Shown here: piece by piece, positions 18,455 to 25,494 of the stretch
Layout: each line of letters starts with the position of its first letter
Numbering within the stretch: the stretch's first letter is position 1
From: Candidatus Methylomirabilota bacterium
GTDB lineage: Bacteria > Methylomirabilota > Methylomirabilia > Methylomirabilales > CSP1-5
NCBI GenBank assembly: GCA_027293415.1
Contig: JAPUFX010000192.1
Span: 1-41,483, forward strand
Direction of reading: 5' to 3'
DNA length: 41,483 nucleotides
Notes under the pieces: generated by a model
The model's database searches: none
The model's input: only the letters and a program-made list of their open reading frames with translations
What the model was told of the DNA's origin: nothing
Made by a program: the position numbers and the translations under genes

Positions 18455-19945
18455 TCACACCTCGGCGCTCATCCCTTGCGCCATCTTGATCTCGCGGTCG
18501 TGATTTACGGTCCAGGCCACCTTGTGGGTCACCAAATCCAGCAAGGGCCAGGACGCGGGCGTTCCCGTCCCGCTCTTTTTCACCCCGCCGAAGGGGAGAT
18601 GAACCTCGGCCCCGATGGTCGGGAGGTTCCAGTAGCCGATCCCGAACTCGCAGGCCTCGCGGAGGAACCGAGCGGTCCGGTAATCCTCGGTGATCACCGA
18701 AAAGCTGAGGCCGTACTCCACATCGTTGTGAATGGCGACGGCCTCGTCCAGTGTCCGGAAGGGAATCAGGGCCACGTGGGGACCAAAGACTTCCTCGTGC
18801 AGCACGCGGGCATCACGGCGGTGGGGCATCCGATAGATGAAGGGGCTAAAGAAGTGTCCGTTGCGGTGCTTGCCCTTTTCCATACGCCCCCCCTCGACAA
18901 GAACGTCTGCCCCCTCCTTTTTGGCCAGCTCGTTGTAGAAGCCGACCTTTTTCGCCGCCGCTTCATTGATCAGGGGTCCCATGAAGACCTGTTCATCCAG
19001 GGGGTCGCCAATGACGATCCGCTTTGCCATGGAGGCAAAGGCCTTGGCAAACTCCGCCAACCGACTCTCATGGACGATGAGGCGCGAGGCGGAGGTGCAG
19101 CGTTGGCCTGTGGTCTTGAAGGCGCTCAGCACCGCCGCGCGGACCGCTATCTCGAGATCGGCGTCCTGGCAGACGACCATCGCATTCTTCCCCCCCATCT
19201 CGCAGGCGCACATCTTGCGATAGTCCATTGCGCAGGCCTCCTTGATCCGCGCGCCCACCGCATACGAGCCAGTAAAGAGGACCACCTCGACATCTGGATG
19301 CACGACCAAGGGCCACCCCACCTCTTCCCCCATCCCATGAACCAGGTTCAAAACCCCGGATGGGAGCCCGGCACGCTCAAAGCACTCGACCAGCTTTTGC
19401 CCCACCAGCGGTGTCTCTTCCGAGGGCTTAAAGACCACCGTGTTCCCCTGAACAAGGGAAGGAGTGATGAGCCAGATGGGGATGGCAACGGGGAAGTTCC
19501 AGGGTGTGATGACCGCCACCACTCCCTTCGGTTTTCGCAGCATAGTGGCGTCCTTTTCGCTGATCTCCGACGCCACGACCTCTCCATGGGGCATCCGCGC
19601 ATGTCCGAACATGTACTGCGCCATATGGATCCCCTCGACGACCTCGGCCTTTGCCTCGTTCAGGGACTTGCCCGCCTCCTTCGCTACCAACCTGGCCATC
19701 TCGTCCGTCTCGACTTTTATGACTTCGATAAACCGATCAAGGAGCTCTCCTCGCGCTATCCGCGAGAGCGCACGCCAGCCGGGAAAGGCCGCCTTCGCCG
19801 AGGCGACCGCCCGTTCTGCCTCATTGCGATGGGACATGGGAAAGGATCCTAAGACCTCCTCGGTGTTTGCTGGGTTTCGACTCTCGAACATCCCTCCGCC
19901 TCGGGCATCGATCCACCTTCCGCCGATATAGTTCCCTCTGTGCAT
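18455..19945 (-). CDS. NAD(P)-dependent aldehyde dehydrogenase
   Basis: This 496-residue ALDH superfamily enzyme has the cofactor-site segment ITPWNFPVAIP, FKPSEETPLVG, the FTGSYAVGARI loop, the general-base Glu in CEMGGKNA and the catalytic Cys in GQRCTSASR. EVFGPHVALIPF and PFGGVKKSGTG are also present. The EMGGKNA variant and preceding loop recall pyrroline-5-carboxylate or related semialdehyde dehydrogenases, but the substrate cannot be fixed. GAGGAGGAGGATCG precedes the ATG. It is the first gene of a two-gene unit with the class-III aminotransferase, which suggests stepwise oxidation of an amino-group-bearing substrate to a carboxylate. Confidence 0.93.
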   Translation of the reverse strand: MHRGNYIGGRWIDARGGGMFESRNPANTEEVLGSFPMSHRNEAERAVASAKAAFPGWRALSRIARGELLDRFIEVIKVETDEMARLVAKEAGKSLNEAKAEVVEGIHMAQYMFGHARMPHGEVVASEISEKDATMLRKPKGVVAVITPWNFPVAIPIWLITPSLVQGNTVVFKPSEETPLVGQKLVECFERAGLPSGVLNLVHGMGEEVGWPLVVHPDVEVVLFTGSYAVGARIKEACAMDYRKMCACEMGGKNAMVVCQDADLEIAVRAAVLSAFKTTGQRCTSASRLIVHESRLAEFAKAFASMAKRIVIGDPLDEQVFMGPLINEAAAKKVGFYNELAKKEGADVLVEGGRMEKGKHRNGHFFSPFIYRMPHRRDARVLHEEVFGPHVALIPFRTLDEAVAIHNDVEYGLSFSVITEDYRTARFLREACEFGIGYWNLPTIGAEVHLPFGGVKKSGTGTPASWPLLDLVTHKVAWTVNHDREIKMAQGMSAEV

Positions 19946-20210
19946 CGATCCTCCTCCTCGCCGTCAGTCCGCCCGCTCCTTGCCTTGCAGGCCACAAGGA
20001 TCGAAGCGGCCCTGGGCACAGATCGCAAGCCGGCCCCTTCGGCACTTACCGACAGCAAGCTTTGTGCCTAACTGGACTTCCGCCCCCGAAAAACAACTAG
20101 TTGCTGAATAAACGTGGCTTGGGGTTCCGGGTGTTCATAACAGGAGAGAGATTAGGAGCAAAGAGCGTCATCGTCCCTGAGCGGCGTGCATCCGTAATGC
20201 GCCTCTCGAT
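19946..20210. other. Intergenic region between ALDH and PilZ genes
   Basis: No gene is seen in this 265-bp stretch between divergent units. It contains a perfect palindrome CAACTAGTTG at 20094-20103, about 110 bp upstream of the sigma-54 site. That is a distance where enhancer-binding activators often bind, but no known activator sequence is recognised. Confidence 0.4.
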
Positions 20211-20226
20211 TGGCACATAGATTGCT
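20211..20226 (+). promoter_or_regulatory. Sigma-54 (RpoN) promoter of the PilZ gene
   Basis: TGGCAC-ATAGA-TTGCT matches the -24/-12 consensus TGGCAC-N5-TTGCW at every defined position. The predicted start is near 20238, leaving about a 70-nt leader before the ATG at 20309. It implies activation by an RpoN-dependent enhancer-binding protein, not encoded in this window. Confidence 0.8.
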
Positions 20227-20308
20227 GAACTGGCATTGCAATAATGGCTTGTGATACGTGGGGAGGGGCGGGCACCCCCGCTCTGGGGGCCGCGATAGAG
20301 GAGCGACC

Positions 20309-20923
20309 ATGGGGGAAAAAGCAGCGAAGAAAAAATCGACGGGGGAAAAAGCAGCAGACCGAAGGCAATGCGTCCGATTCTTTGTAGCAGAAGAGACCAG
20401 GGGGCGGGTAACTTCTACCTACGAGGCCCTTCTCATGAATATCAGTCGTAGGGGGGCGCTGATCGAGCATGACGATGTTGTCCGACCGGGCTCCACTTCT
20501 TCTTTGGAGCTCGAGCTAAATGGGAACAAGGTGAAACTGCGGTCCCGCGTGGTCTGGTCCGCGGTCGTTCGGCAAGGACTGAACGCGGACAGTGAGATGG
20601 TTTTGATCTTCAACACCGGGATGGAATTTGTCGACCTTCCAGAGGAGACAGAACAACTCATCGGTGATTACATTGACTCGATGGCTGAGCAAGGGAAGGC
20701 CATGCCGGTTGACGAGAGGTCGGTCCGTCGGTCGTACACCTGCGAGGAGTGCAACGCATTATTTGAGCTAACCGACGCCGAGGTCCGCCCCGTGTTCTTA
20801 GAGCCCCAAAAGCGTCCGGTCCAGGCGGGCGACCTTTTCGAGTATGCCCACGGAGCTTGTCAGGGAACACTGCAGTACGCCACAGGACCACTCATTCCCT
20901 GGATTGGCGAAGAAGAAATGTAA
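20309..20923 (+). CDS. PilZ-domain (cyclic-di-GMP-binding) protein with C-terminal zinc-ribbon-like tail
   Basis: This 204-residue protein has a lysine-rich N terminus and a PilZ domain (about 17-125) with both ligand motifs: RRQCVR (18-23) and NISRRG (44-49, the D/NxSxxG motif). The C-terminal tail carries CEEC (145-148) and HGAC (181-184), which could bind zinc. That is an uncommon addition to PilZ. ATG 20309 follows GAGGAGCGACC; an upstream GTG at 20258 lacks a site. It is monocistronic, driven by a sigma-54 promoter and closed by a terminator. This suggests a motility-, surface- or nitrogen-linked c-di-GMP effector. Confidence 0.88.
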   Translation: MGEKAAKKKSTGEKAADRRQCVRFFVAEETRGRVTSTYEALLMNISRRGALIEHDDVVRPGSTSSLELELNGNKVKLRSRVVWSAVVRQGLNADSEMVLIFNTGMEFVDLPEETEQLIGDYIDSMAEQGKAMPVDERSVRRSYTCEECNALFELTDAEVRPVFLEPQKRPVQAGDLFEYAHGACQGTLQYATGPLIPWIGEEEM

Positions 20924-20941
20924 CAGGCCCCCCGCTTGGCC

Positions 20942-20980
20942 GACCCCCCGCGTCCATGAGGAAACGGGGGGTCTTGTATT
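20942..20980 (+). terminator. Intrinsic terminator after the PilZ gene
   Basis: A 9-bp perfect stem (GACCCCCCG at 20942-20950 with CGGGGGGTC at 20965-20973) has a 14-nt loop. It is followed by TTGTATTATT. Confidence 0.8.
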
Positions 20981-21132
20981 ATTCCGAAGGGCTTTTCACA
21001 TAAGCCATTGAAAATAAAGGGTTTGTGTGGTTGCCGGCACGGCCGTGAGGCCGGCGGGCGTACTTCATCATGACGGTGGGACTTGAGTGGCTGCTCCTGC
21101 GCGAGGGTGGCTGGAGAGCAATCATCGCACCG

Positions 21133-21633
21133 CTAGCCCCGAGCTTCTCTAAATCCTTCAAAGTAGAGCAGGAACAGAACAACGGTGGCGGCCACGATGT
21201 TGAAAAGCATGAGGAGAACGGATATTTGATGCCACTGCTGAAACAGGAGCCGCATCGGGTCGTCAGCAGGGACTTTCTCGATCATTGTTCCCATGGCTTG
21301 GCGGAGGCTTAACAGCTTTGATCCCACCATCTCCCGAGAAATGAGTGTTGACGCGGTCATCAGGATGAGCAGAATCGTCCGAAGCCCCCACAGGAGCGGC
21401 CGTGCAAGGGGTCGAGTCGCGACACTGACAAACACAAAGGTCGGACCGAGGATATACCCCGCCAGGTATAGAATGTTCAGGGTTGTAGCCACCAGGTCGC
21501 CGGCCTGATGGCGACTTTCGAGGATGGCAAAGGCAGTAGGCGCTACCGCGAAGCTGAGAAAGACCATCGCCCCAAGCCAGGTTCCGACTCCCGCAGCGAG
21601 GAAGATCACCAAGGCCCGGTGCGTGGGGCGCAT
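21133..21633 (-). CDS. DUF4149-type four-helix membrane protein
   Basis: This 166-residue membrane protein has four predicted helices (about 8-30, 50-72, 82-100 and 135-158). The pattern WLGAMVFLSFAVAPTAFAIL near the start and LTLNILYLAGYILGP-like second helix matches the DUF4149/TMEM205-like family of unknown function. It begins 8 nt after the parB stop and is probably the last gene of the mnmE-rsmG-parA-parB transcription unit. No enzymatic motif is visible. Confidence 0.8.
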   Translation of the reverse strand: MRPTHRALVIFLAAGVGTWLGAMVFLSFAVAPTAFAILESRHQAGDLVATTLNILYLAGYILGPTFVFVSVATRPLARPLLWGLRTILLILMTASTLISREMVGSKLLSLRQAMGTMIEKVPADDPMRLLFQQWHQISVLLMLFNIVAATVVLFLLYFEGFREARG

Positions 21634-21641
21634 AGGATGCT

Positions 21642-22478
21642 TTATCCGCAGATTTTTTGGATGAGCCGGTCCAGATCCTCGTCGGAGTAAAATTCCACCT
21701 CGATCCGGCCACGGCGGCCACTTCGGACGATCCGAACCTTTGTGGCCAAGGCCCGCCGCAACTGCTCTTCCACAGAGGCCAACTCCGGACCGTGCCGGGT
21801 GAGTTTTTGATGCCTTTCCGCGGGACCAGCCTTGAGTCGCTTTACCAAAAGCTCCGTAGCCCGAACCGAAAGGCTGCGCCTGATGATCGACTCCCGTGCT
21901 TTCAGCTGGTGGACCCGACCCTCCAGGCCCAACAGCGCGCGGACGTGGCCGGCAGAAAGGGTCCCTTCGATCAAGTCCTCCTGGATCCTTGTGGGAAGCT
22001 TAAGAAGGCGTAACGTATTGGCAACGGAGGCGCGATCCCTTCCAACCCTTGTGGCCACCTCCTCCTGGGTCAGCCCAAACTCTTCAACCAACCGGCGATA
22101 GACGTCCGCTTCCTCAACGGGGTTGAGGTCTTCCCGCTGGAGGTTCTCGATCAGGGCAACCTCCAGCATCTCCGCGTTGGATGCATCCCGAATCACGGCT
22201 GGAATCCGCTCGAGCCCCGCGCGCTCGGCAGCGCGGACGCGCCGCTCCCCCGCAATAAGTTCGTAGCCGTCTTGGCTTTGTCGCACTATAACGGGGGAGA
22301 GGACTCCGTGCCCGCGGATCGAGGCGGCAAGGTCCTCTAATTTATTATCATCAAAGCGTCTTCTGGGTTGAAAGGGGCTAGGGCGGATCTCCGTTAACGG
22401 GATCTCGACTGCCCGCGGTCCTGGCTTTTCGGGGGGGATGAGGGCCTCAAGCCCCCGGCCGAGTGCCTGCCGTCCCAT
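21642..22478 (-). CDS. parB: Chromosome-partitioning protein ParB (Spo0J)
   Basis: ParB is the CTP-dependent clamp that loads on parS and spreads to organise the origin. The 278 residues contain the N-terminal [10 protein letters not shown] and the CTP-binding segments PFQPRRRF and GERR (77-80). [14 protein letters not shown] (111-124) and the helix-turn-helix region [28 protein letters not shown] follow, then a C-terminal dimerisation domain. AAGGAGGTGATCG upstream is a near-ideal ribosome-binding site inside parA. It overlaps parA by 32 nt, and two parS sites lie 0.85 kb upstream. Confidence 0.97.
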   Translation of the reverse strand: MGRQALGRGLEALIPPEKPGPRAVEIPLTEIRPSPFQPRRRFDDNKLEDLAASIRGHGVLSPVIVRQSQDGYELIAGERRVRAAERAGLERIPAVIRDASNAEMLEVALIENLQREDLNPVEEADVYRRLVEEFGLTQEEVATRVGRDRASVANTLRLLKLPTRIQEDLIEGTLSAGHVRALLGLEGRVHQLKARESIIRRSLSVRATELLVKRLKAGPAERHQKLTRHGPELASVEEQLRRALATKVRIVRSGRRGRIEVEFYSDEDLDRLIQKICG

Positions 22479-23229
22479 CGATCACCTCCTTTGCGAGCTT
22501 GAGATACGCCTCCGCCCCGGCCGAGCGGATATCGTAGAGGATGATTGGCTTCCCGAAGCTCGGCGCCTCGCTCAGACGGATGTTCCTTGGGATCAGGGTC
22601 TCGAAGACCCGTCCCGGAAAGTTCCTCCGAACGTCCTCCACCACCTGCCGGCTGAGGGTCAGGCGGCTGTCATACATGGTAAAGACGACTCCCTCGATCA
22701 TGAGGCCCGGATTAAAAGAGCGGCGGACAAGGCGGAGCGTCCTCAACAGGTGAGTCAGTCCTTCCAGGGCGTAATACTCGCACTGTAAAGGGATGAGGAT
22801 GGAGTGGGCTGCTGTCAAGGCATTCAGGGTCAAGAGACCCAGGGAAGGGGGGCAATCGACCAGGACATACGAATACTCACCAAGGAGTTCCTCGATCGCT
22901 TCCTTTAGTTTTCGCTCCCGCCCCTCCTCCCGCACCAGCTCGATCTCCGCCCCCAGCAGGGCGGGGTCTGACGGGAGCACATCGAGCCCAGGGATCTCGG
23001 AAGGGCGGAGCGCCTCAGCGGCCTTGGCCTTCCCGATGAGAACCTCGTACAGATAAGGCCCCGGTCCCTGCCGGGAAATACCCAGTCCGGAGGTGGCGTT
23101 TCCCTGCGCATCGATGTCTACTAAAACGGTGCGTTTCTCGGCGGCAGCGAGACAGGCAGCCAGGTTTACGGCGGTGGTGGTCTTTCCTACTCCTCCCTTC
23201 TGATTGGTGACCGCGATCACCCGTGCCAC
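22447..23229 (-). CDS. parA: Chromosome-partitioning ATPase ParA (Soj)
   Basis: ParA is the Walker ATPase that moves ParB-parS complexes along the nucleoid. From the GTG at 23229 (GGAGGATATTG upstream) the protein is 260 residues: VARVIAVTNQKGGVGKTTT with the deviant Walker A motif KGGVGKT (11-17), VDIDAQGNATSGLG, and LVDCPPSLGLLTLNAL. A longer reading to ATG 23355 would run through parS DNA and is rejected. The 32-nt overlap with parB suggests tight coupling. Confidence 0.96.
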   Translation of the reverse strand: MARVIAVTNQKGGVGKTTTAVNLAACLAAAEKRTVLVDIDAQGNATSGLGISRQGPGPYLYEVLIGKAKAAEALRPSEIPGLDVLPSDPALLGAEIELVREEGRERKLKEAIEELLGEYSYVLVDCPPSLGLLTLNALTAAHSILIPLQCEYYALEGLTHLLRTLRLVRRSFNPGLMIEGVVFTMYDSRLTLSRQVVEDVRRNFPGRVFETLIPRNIRLSEAPSFGKPIILYDIRSAGAEAYLKLAKEVIDGTAGTRPGA

Positions 23230-23301
23230 CAATATCCTCCGCGTCCTCCGTTTCGCATTGCCCGGAAGATAGCACGTCGCTCCTCGGGGGGGAAAGGAAA
23301 A

Positions 23302-23317
23302 TGTTTCACGTGGAACG
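23302..23317. promoter_or_regulatory. parS site 1 (one mismatch to the palindrome)
   Basis: TGTTTCACGTGGAACG matches the bacterial parS consensus TGTTTCACGTGAAACA at 14 of 16 positions. On the minus strand the TGA inside this site is the stop codon of rsmG. Confidence 0.85.
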
Positions 23318-24019
23318 TCCGCGGCGTGCCGGAACCGGTGTTTCACGTGAAACACTGTCCGTCTTCACCATCACCAGAAGGTGTCGATCGCCACTCGTGG
23401 GCATCGCTCCCTCAATTCTGAGATCGGGGCGCCTGAGGGTCTCTGCCTCCCTCGGCCATTGGGGCCCTACGGGGAGAAGGAGATGTCCCCCCGTCTTCAG
23501 AAAAGGGGCGCAGAGGGTGACGACCGCCGGCAGCCTCGCCACAGCCCTGGCCGTCACCAGATCATAGGCCCCTCGATGGATTGGATCGGACAGAAGCAAT
23601 TCCGCCCTGGTGTGAAGCACAGAGATGCGAGAGAGCTGGAGGAGGCGGACAGCCTGCCTCAGAAAGGAGGCCTTTTTTCCCGTGGCCTCCACAAGGGTAA
23701 TCGTAAGGTCGGGGGTGGCAATTTTGAGAGGAATGCCCGGAAGGCCCGCACCACTGCCGATGTCAATGAGCCGAAGGTCAGGCCGGAAGCGAAATGCCTT
23801 CAAGAGGCTCAGGGATTCCAGGATCCCGTGTCGGACGAGCGCCTCATCGGTTCGAAACCCGACGAGGTTCGCCCTCCGATTCCAGCGCTTGAGTTCCTGC
23901 AGGTACGTGAGAAAAAGTTCGAATTGTTGGTCGGTGATGGAAAGGCCTAGCCGCGTTATCCCGCGCTGGAGGAATTTCTTTGCCGCCTCATCCAGGGAGG
24001 ACTTCCACTCTTTTGCCAC
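23306..24019 (-). CDS. rsmG: 16S rRNA (guanine-N7)-methyltransferase RsmG (GidB)
   Basis: RsmG methylates G527 of 16S rRNA with SAM. Signature segments are ELKRWNRRANLVGFR, the SAM-binding IDIGSGAGLPGIPL, VEATGKKASFLRQ, and VTARAVARLP. GTG 24019 is chosen (237 residues, GGAGG about 11 nt upstream). The longer reading to 24115 adds low-complexity residues from a purine-rich spacer. The last codons pass through the two parS sites: the C terminus SVSRETP is encoded by parS 2 and the stop by parS 1. It sits between mnmE and parA, the common origin-proximal arrangement. Confidence 0.94.
   Translation of the reverse strand: MAKEWKSSLDEAAKKFLQRGITRLGLSITDQQFELFLTYLQELKRWNRRANLVGFRTDEALVRHGILESLSLLKAFRFRPDLRLIDIGSGAGLPGIPLKIATPDLTITLVEATGKKASFLRQAVRLLQLSRISVLHTRAELLLSDPIHRGAYDLVTARAVARLPAVVTLCAPFLKTGGHLLLPVGPQWPREAETLRRPDLRIEGAMPTSGDRHLLVMVKTDSVSRETPVPARRGRST
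23339..23354. promoter_or_regulatory. parS site 2 (perfect 16-bp palindrome)
   Basis: TGTTTCACGTGAAACA is the exact bacterial parS consensus, 37 bp from site 1 and within the coding end of rsmG. It is the presumed loading site of the ParB encoded downstream. Confidence 0.95.
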
Positions 24020-24099
24020 CCTATTTGTTTCCTCCTCCTTCTTTCTTTTTTTATTTCCCCCTCCCCCTGGAGACGCTGATGTGCAGCTGTTTGGGGGGT

Positions 24100-25494
24100 C
24101 TACTTCCCAATACAAAATTGCTGAAAAATCTGGTCCAACAGGTCCTCCGACATGGTCTCGCCCAGGATCTCGCCTAACGCAGCATGCGCACCACGGACAT
24201 CGAGGGCAATCAGGTCAGGGGAGGGCCCTTCTCCGAGGCTCCTGCGCAGACCGAGCATCTGTCTCTCCGCCCGCTCCAATGCCTCCCGATGCCTCGGAAC
24301 TATCATCAACAGCGCCTCGGTTTCCGCCTCCCCTCCTAGCATTCGCCTCAGCTCGTCGCGCAAGGCTTCCACTCCCTGGCCAGTGATGGCTGAGGTGAAG
24401 CGCGGCTGAACTCCGAAGCGCTCCTGATAGGTGGCGGGCGGCAGGGCGGGCGGGAGATCACTCTTGTTGACTGCGAGAATCCTCGAACTCTGCGTCTCTG
24501 CCCACGCCTGGAGATCTAGGTGTGCAATTCCCTCGCTCCCATCCAGGACGACGATCGTGAGATCGGCCTGCTCCAGGGCCGCCCGGGTCCGTCGTAGCCC
24601 TTCCATCTCTACGGGATCCCCCGTCTCTTGGCGAACCCCTGCGGTATCGATCAGCCGGACCGGAATTCCTCCGATCTGAAATTCCTCCTCCACGGTATCC
24701 CTGGTAGTCCCGGGGACACCCGAAACGATGGCTCGCTCCCTTCCCAGGAGAGCATTCAGGAGGCTCGACTTCCCCACATTCGGCCGGCCTGCGATGACCA
24801 CCGTTGCCCCCTCTCGCAGCAGGCGTCCCTCCCTCGCTTTCTGGATCAAGGCCTGAAGGCCCTCCGCGATGAGGTCCACCTGCTTCTCAATCTCTCCAAT
24901 CTCTGGAAAATCAAGCCCCTCCTCTGGGAAATCCACGGAGGCTTCGAGGGTGGCCAACAAGGAGAGCAGGTCTCCCCGAAGTCCCTGGACCTGCACTGAA
25001 AGTCCCCCTTGAAGCTGTCGCATGGCTGCTTTCAGCCCTGCCTCAGTCCTGGCCCTCACGATTTCTAAGACCGCCTCGGCTTGAGCCAGGTCGATCCGGC
25101 CGTTCAAAAAGGCCCGGCGCGTAAACTCCCCGGGTGCCGCGGGCCTCGCCCCGTGGCGAACGACGATATTCAGGATAGCCTGAAGGGAGACCCTCCCGCC
25201 ATGGCCATGCAGCTCCACCACCTCCTCGCCTGTGAAAGACCTCGGGGCCCGCATGGGTACCAGGTAGGCCTCGTCCACCGGGCCCCCGGTGGTCGGGTCC
25301 ACCACATGGCCCAAGTGCAAGGTGTGGCTAGCGAATTCGCGTGGGTCGGCTCCCGAATGGGGAGAGAAAACCCGGGCGGCCACCTCGAGCGCCTGGGGTC
25401 CGCTCAGGCGGACAATCCCGATTCCCCCCTCCCCCGGCGGCGTAGCGATCGCGGCGATGGTATCCTGACACGGGTCCGATTGGGCCACGCTCAT
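24100..25494 (-). CDS. mnmE: tRNA uridine-5-carboxymethylaminomethyl modification GTPase MnmE
   Basis: MnmE works with MnmG to modify U34 of several tRNAs. The 464 residues show the N-terminal tetrahydrofolate domain (DTIAAIATPPGEGGIGIVRLSG, GRVSLQAILNIVVRHGARPAAPGEFTRRAFLNGRIDLAQAEAV). The inserted G domain has GRPNVGKSSLLNALL, DTAGVR and NKSD, and the protein ends in the conserved CIGK with catalytic Cys. ATG 25494 overlaps the yidC stop (ATGA), and the longer reading to 25899 lies inside yidC and is rejected. MnmG is not in this window. Confidence 0.97.
   Translation of the reverse strand: MSVAQSDPCQDTIAAIATPPGEGGIGIVRLSGPQALEVAARVFSPHSGADPREFASHTLHLGHVVDPTTGGPVDEAYLVPMRAPRSFTGEEVVELHGHGGRVSLQAILNIVVRHGARPAAPGEFTRRAFLNGRIDLAQAEAVLEIVRARTEAGLKAAMRQLQGGLSVQVQGLRGDLLSLLATLEASVDFPEEGLDFPEIGEIEKQVDLIAEGLQALIQKAREGRLLREGATVVIAGRPNVGKSSLLNALLGRERAIVSGVPGTTRDTVEEEFQIGGIPVRLIDTAGVRQETGDPVEMEGLRRTRAALEQADLTIVVLDGSEGIAHLDLQAWAETQSSRILAVNKSDLPPALPPATYQERFGVQPRFTSAITGQGVEALRDELRRMLGGEAETEALLMIVPRHREALERAERQMLGLRRSLGEGPSPDLIALDVRGAHAALGEILGETMSEDLLDQIFQQFCIGK

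Noticed and set aside
18224-19852. A 542-codon open frame on the plus strand opposite the aldehyde dehydrogenase
   Set aside because: It is antisense to a complete, motif-rich ALDH gene. The product is low in hydrophobic structure and matches no family, and it has no ribosome-binding site. Long antisense frames are expected in GC-rich codon usage.
23230-23355. Longer ParA starting at ATG 23355 (MFHVKH...)
   Set aside because: The extension is a reading of the parS sites and rsmG end in another frame. GTG 23229 with a good ribosome-binding site gives the standard ParA N terminus.
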